From Acidobacteriota bacterium (lineage in GTDB: Bacteria > Acidobacteriota > Terriglobia > UBA7540): 7,699 nucleotides of DNA. Shown one piece after another: positions 5,571 to 7,699 of the stretch. Within the stretch, counting starts at the first letter, position 1. Every line of letters starts with the position of its first letter. The stretch covers positions 1 through 7,699 of the forward strand of contig QHZM01000106.1 of assembly GCA_003224665.1 (NCBI GenBank), written 5' to 3'. Made by a program: the position numbers and the translations under genes. Below the pieces are notes generated by a model that worked only from the letters and a program-made list of their open reading frames with translations, ran no database searches and was not told the DNA's origin.

Positions 5571-7319
5571 CTATTCGCGCGGAGGTTTGAGGTGGGGATC
5601 CAGTTGGCGGGCCTTTTCGAACTCGAGTCTCGCCTCTTCCTTCTCGCCCTTCTTGCGAAGCGCCAGTCCGAGCTGGTAATGCGCCATGGCCTGGTTCGGG
5701 GCGAGCTTGAGAGCCGTCTGAAACTTCTCGATGGCGCCATCAACGTCCTCTTCGCGGAGCCGTTTTGCGCCTGTGTTCGCCGCGAGTGTTGCGGCCTGGA
5801 GGTTCATACGAAGTTTGTTGAGTTCTTCCGCCTTTTGAAATTCTTCGCTGGCGCGAGTGTTTTCTCCCTTTTGCCTCAGGACCATGCCGAGCCCCTGGTG
5901 CGCGCCGGCATCATTGGGATCGAGCCGAAGAGCAATCTGGACCTCTTGCAATGCGCCCTCGAGGTCGCCTTTCTGACGCAGGACTGAACCGAGAATGGCA
6001 TGGGCATGCTCGTACTCGGGTCTGGACTTGACGGCGGCGCGAAACTCCGCGGCGGCTTCGTCAAGCTTACCCTGCTGCCATAAGATCACCCCGAGCGTGT
6101 AGTGGGCTTCGGACAGCGAGGGTTCGAGCTCAATGGCTTTTTGAAGCGCTGCCACGGCCCCGCTGAAGTCCCCTTTTTGCTTGAGCGCGGCGCCCAGGTT
6201 GTAGTGGGCTTCCGAGTTCGCCGGGTCGAGGTGGATCAGTGCGTTGAACTCCTCAATCGCGGACTCCCACTGGGCTTTTTGGAGAAGGGCGAGGCCTAGG
6301 TTGTTGCGCGCGGCGAAAAGTTTTGCGTCGAGTCTCACGGCGGTCTGGAACTCCTGAATGGCCCCTTCGGCGTCGCCTTGCGACAGCAGCGCCAGTCCCA
6401 GGTCGTTGTGTGATTCGGCTTGGTTCGGCTCGAGCTTCAGGGACCGCCGGAATTCTGCGGCGGCGTCCGGAAGGTAGCCCCCCCGCTGCAATGCCGCTCC
6501 CAGGGGGCGGTGGACTTGTGCGGAGGCCGGATTAAGCCGGGCCGCGGCCTCGAGTTCCTCAATGGCCTGCTCCATAAGGTCCTGCTGCTGATAGGCTAGC
6601 CCCAGATGGTACCGCGCATCGGCGTAGTTTGGGCGCAGGCGAAGAGCCTCTTTGAGCTCCGGAATCGCCTCCGAGTATCGCTGGAGCAGCCAGTTTGTCA
6701 CTCCCGCTTGATAGTGGGCTTCGGGAAAATCTGGATTCAATCTGATTGCGGCCTCGAATTCTCTCTGGGCGCCCAGGAGGTTCCCGCGGTGACCGAGGAC
6801 AGAGCCCAGCCGGGCGTGCGCCTCCGCCCAATTCGGCCTCTGGCGCAGCGCGCCCTGGTAAAAACTGATCGCCCCATCGAGGTCGTTGCGCCGCTCGAGC
6901 GCCTGGGCCATATTGAGGTAGGCTTCGGCAAAATCCGGCTTCAAGGCAATCGCTTTGCGAAATTCGGTCACAGCGGCGTCCGATTGACCGCTTTGCTCAA
7001 GAGCCGAACCCAGCGAGTTGTGCACCGTTGCGGATTTGGGCGCGTCTTTCAGCGCCAGGCGGAACTCGTGGATGGCGGCGGGCAGGTCGCGCTGATTAAA
7101 CGCCGCAAGGCCGAGCTCGTAGTGTTTCCGAGGGACCTCGCCCAGCTCCACTCCGCTTGAAGAGGGTTGAGGTATCTGCTCCAAGAGGGGAGCCTCGACG
7201 GGTCGGCCTCCCGCAACGGGCCAGGGAAGCACCGCGACCGGATCGCCGGGCAAGGCGCTAAACCACGCGACGATTGGCAGCAGAGCTCGCAGACGGAAAA
7301 AATGGCAAGGCCGTTTCAT
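5571..7319 (-). CDS. Exported tetratricopeptide repeat (TPR) protein, about 15 repeats
   Basis: From ATG 7319 the protein has 582 residues. The N-terminus (MKRPCHFFRLRALLPIVAWF) looks like a signal peptide or membrane anchor, then a Pro-rich spacer leads into TPRs from about residue 61 to 575. There are 15 consecutive 34-residue units with the usual pattern (xxAExHYxLGxALxxxGxxxxAIxEFxxAxxLxP). Only unit 14 is irregular, with about 5 extra residues (near LAANTGAKRLREEDVDGAI). Such arrays form a right-handed superhelix that binds proteins or peptides; the partner is unknown and no enzymatic domain is present. An alternative TTG start at 7382 adds 21 residues. It has a better ribosome site (GAGGG, 4 nt away) and lies 10 nt after the upstream stop, so translation may be coupled there; I prefer ATG because of the signal peptide. 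It is probably co-transcribed with the CRTAC1 gene just upstream, a pairing that fits a shared exported role. Confidence 0.92.
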   Translation of the reverse strand: MKRPCHFFRLRALLPIVAWFSALPGDPVAVLPWPVAGGRPVEAPLLEQIPQPSSSGVELGEVPRKHYELGLAAFNQRDLPAAIHEFRLALKDAPKSATVHNSLGSALEQSGQSDAAVTEFRKAIALKPDFAEAYLNMAQALERRNDLDGAISFYQGALRQRPNWAEAHARLGSVLGHRGNLLGAQREFEAAIRLNPDFPEAHYQAGVTNWLLQRYSEAIPELKEALRLRPNYADARYHLGLAYQQQDLMEQAIEELEAAARLNPASAQVHRPLGAALQRGGYLPDAAAEFRRSLKLEPNQAESHNDLGLALLSQGDAEGAIQEFQTAVRLDAKLFAARNNLGLALLQKAQWESAIEEFNALIHLDPANSEAHYNLGAALKQKGDFSGAVAALQKAIELEPSLSEAHYTLGVILWQQGKLDEAAAEFRAAVKSRPEYEHAHAILGSVLRQKGDLEGALQEVQIALRLDPNDAGAHQGLGMVLRQKGENTRASEEFQKAEELNKLRMNLQAATLAANTGAKRLREEDVDGAIEKFQTALKLAPNQAMAHYQLGLALRKKGEKEEARLEFEKARQLDPHLKPPRE

Positions 7320-7386
7320 GTTGCTCGTCTCGGCGGTCGCGCGTCCGGCCCGACACTCAGAGAATTTGGCAGTTGTTACCAATCGT

Positions 7387-7391
7387 CCCTC
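7387..7391 (-). promoter_or_regulatory. Ribosome site favouring the alternative TTG start of the TPR gene
   Basis: GAGGG on the minus strand lies 4 nt before TTG 7382, between the CRTAC1 stop and the TPR gene. It supports initiation at TTG rather than ATG 7319, whose own upstream sequence has only a weak purine run. Confidence 0.4.
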
Positions 7392-7392
7392 G

Positions 7393-7699
7393 TCAGCTTT
7401 CTGGGGGCGGGGAATTAAATGACCTGACGGTTCCCTTTCCTTCCTCGACGGAAATCACGCGGTCGGCGCGAACATTTTCTAAGAAATCCACGTGCCCGCT
7501 GGGCCAGTGAATTTCAAGCCGGTTCACTTCGACGGCCTTCCCAAGCCCGAAGTGTACTCGCAAATCGTTTTGAGAGGCATAACCAGCGCCGCGGCGAGTT
7601 TCGTCGATCTGCTGGTGGTTGCCGGTAATGCATTCGATGCGGGTGCCGATGCCGCTGCGGTTCGAGCGCGTGCCGAGGGTGCGGACCTTGAGCCAGTGG
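7393..7699 (-). CDS. CRTAC1-family protein, C-terminal ASPIC/UnbV domain (partial)
   Basis: The frame is open from the right edge to TGA 7395-7393, giving the last 101 residues of a larger gene whose start lies outside the window. The sequence matches the ASPIC/UnbV domain: HWLKVRTLGTRSNRSGIGTR at the left, YASQNDLRVHFGLG in the middle, and LEIHWPSGHVDFLENV with a closing ISVEE. In complete family members this domain follows FG-GAP/VCBS repeats that form a beta-propeller, and the proteins are exported; that part is not visible here. The stop lies 10 nt before the alternative TTG start and 73 nt before the ATG of the TPR gene, on the same strand, so the two probably form an operon. After the core domain the tail GTVRSFNSPPPES is unstructured. 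The biological role of the family is poorly defined; no enzymatic activity can be claimed from this fragment. Confidence 0.92.
   Translation of the reverse strand, partial: HWLKVRTLGTRSNRSGIGTRIECITGNHQQIDETRRGAGYASQNDLRVHFGLGKAVEVNRLEIHWPSGHVDFLENVRADRVISVEEGKGTVRSFNSPPPES

Noticed and set aside
6606..7160. A 184-codon plus-strand open frame opposite the TPR gene
   Set aside because: Its sequence is the antisense echo of the TPR repeats and has no independent features.
5571..7319. Tandem DNA repeat expansion within the TPR gene
   Set aside because: The 34-residue protein repeats are divergent at the nucleotide level, with no long identical DNA copies, so this is an old protein repeat array and not a recent expansion.

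Overview
The window looks like a chromosomal segment from a moderately GC-rich, free-living Gram-negative bacterium, most likely an Acidobacteriota member. I infer this from the gene mix: an ASPIC/UnbV (CRTAC1-type) protein next to a large exported TPR protein, a SpoIVB-type S55 peptidase homologue in a context with no sporulation genes, a stand-alone PilZ protein and a membrane GGDEF protein. No rRNA or other phylogenetic marker is present, so the assignment is tentative. I see no tRNA, CRISPR array, transposase, integrase or phage gene.

Layout from left to right. Positions 1-3078 (minus strand) hold two genes transcribed leftward: an exported S55-family peptidase homologue (1228-3078), then, 60 bp downstream, an exported beta-propeller protein (1167 to base 1, running off the window). 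A sigma70-like promoter lies just upstream of the peptidase gene. Positions 3079-3395 are a divergent intergenic region with no gene. Positions 3396-3716 (plus) encode a small PilZ protein with an intact c-di-GMP binding signature. Positions 3836-4360 (plus) encode a 174-residue protein with one membrane segment and no function I recognise. Positions 4517-5344 (minus) encode a two-TM GGDEF diguanylate cyclase with catalytic and inhibitory motifs intact. It has its own near-consensus promoter and a leader of roughly 80 nt that can fold into hairpins. Positions 5571-7319 (or 7382) (minus) encode an exported protein made almost entirely of 15 TPR units. Positions 7393-7699 (minus) hold the C-terminal end of a CRTAC1-family protein, whose stop codon lies 10 nt before a possible TTG start of the TPR gene, so the two are probably one operon.

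Two functional themes appear. The first is local c-di-GMP signalling: a cyclase, a PilZ receptor and an unknown membrane protein lie within 2 kb. The second is the export of large repeat or scaffold proteins to the periplasm or cell surface (TPR, CRTAC1, beta-propeller, S55 peptidase). The most unusual observation is that the S55 peptidase homologue carries its serine motif N-terminal to its histidine motif, the reverse of Bacillus SpoIVB, which suggests a circularly permuted peptidase domain.
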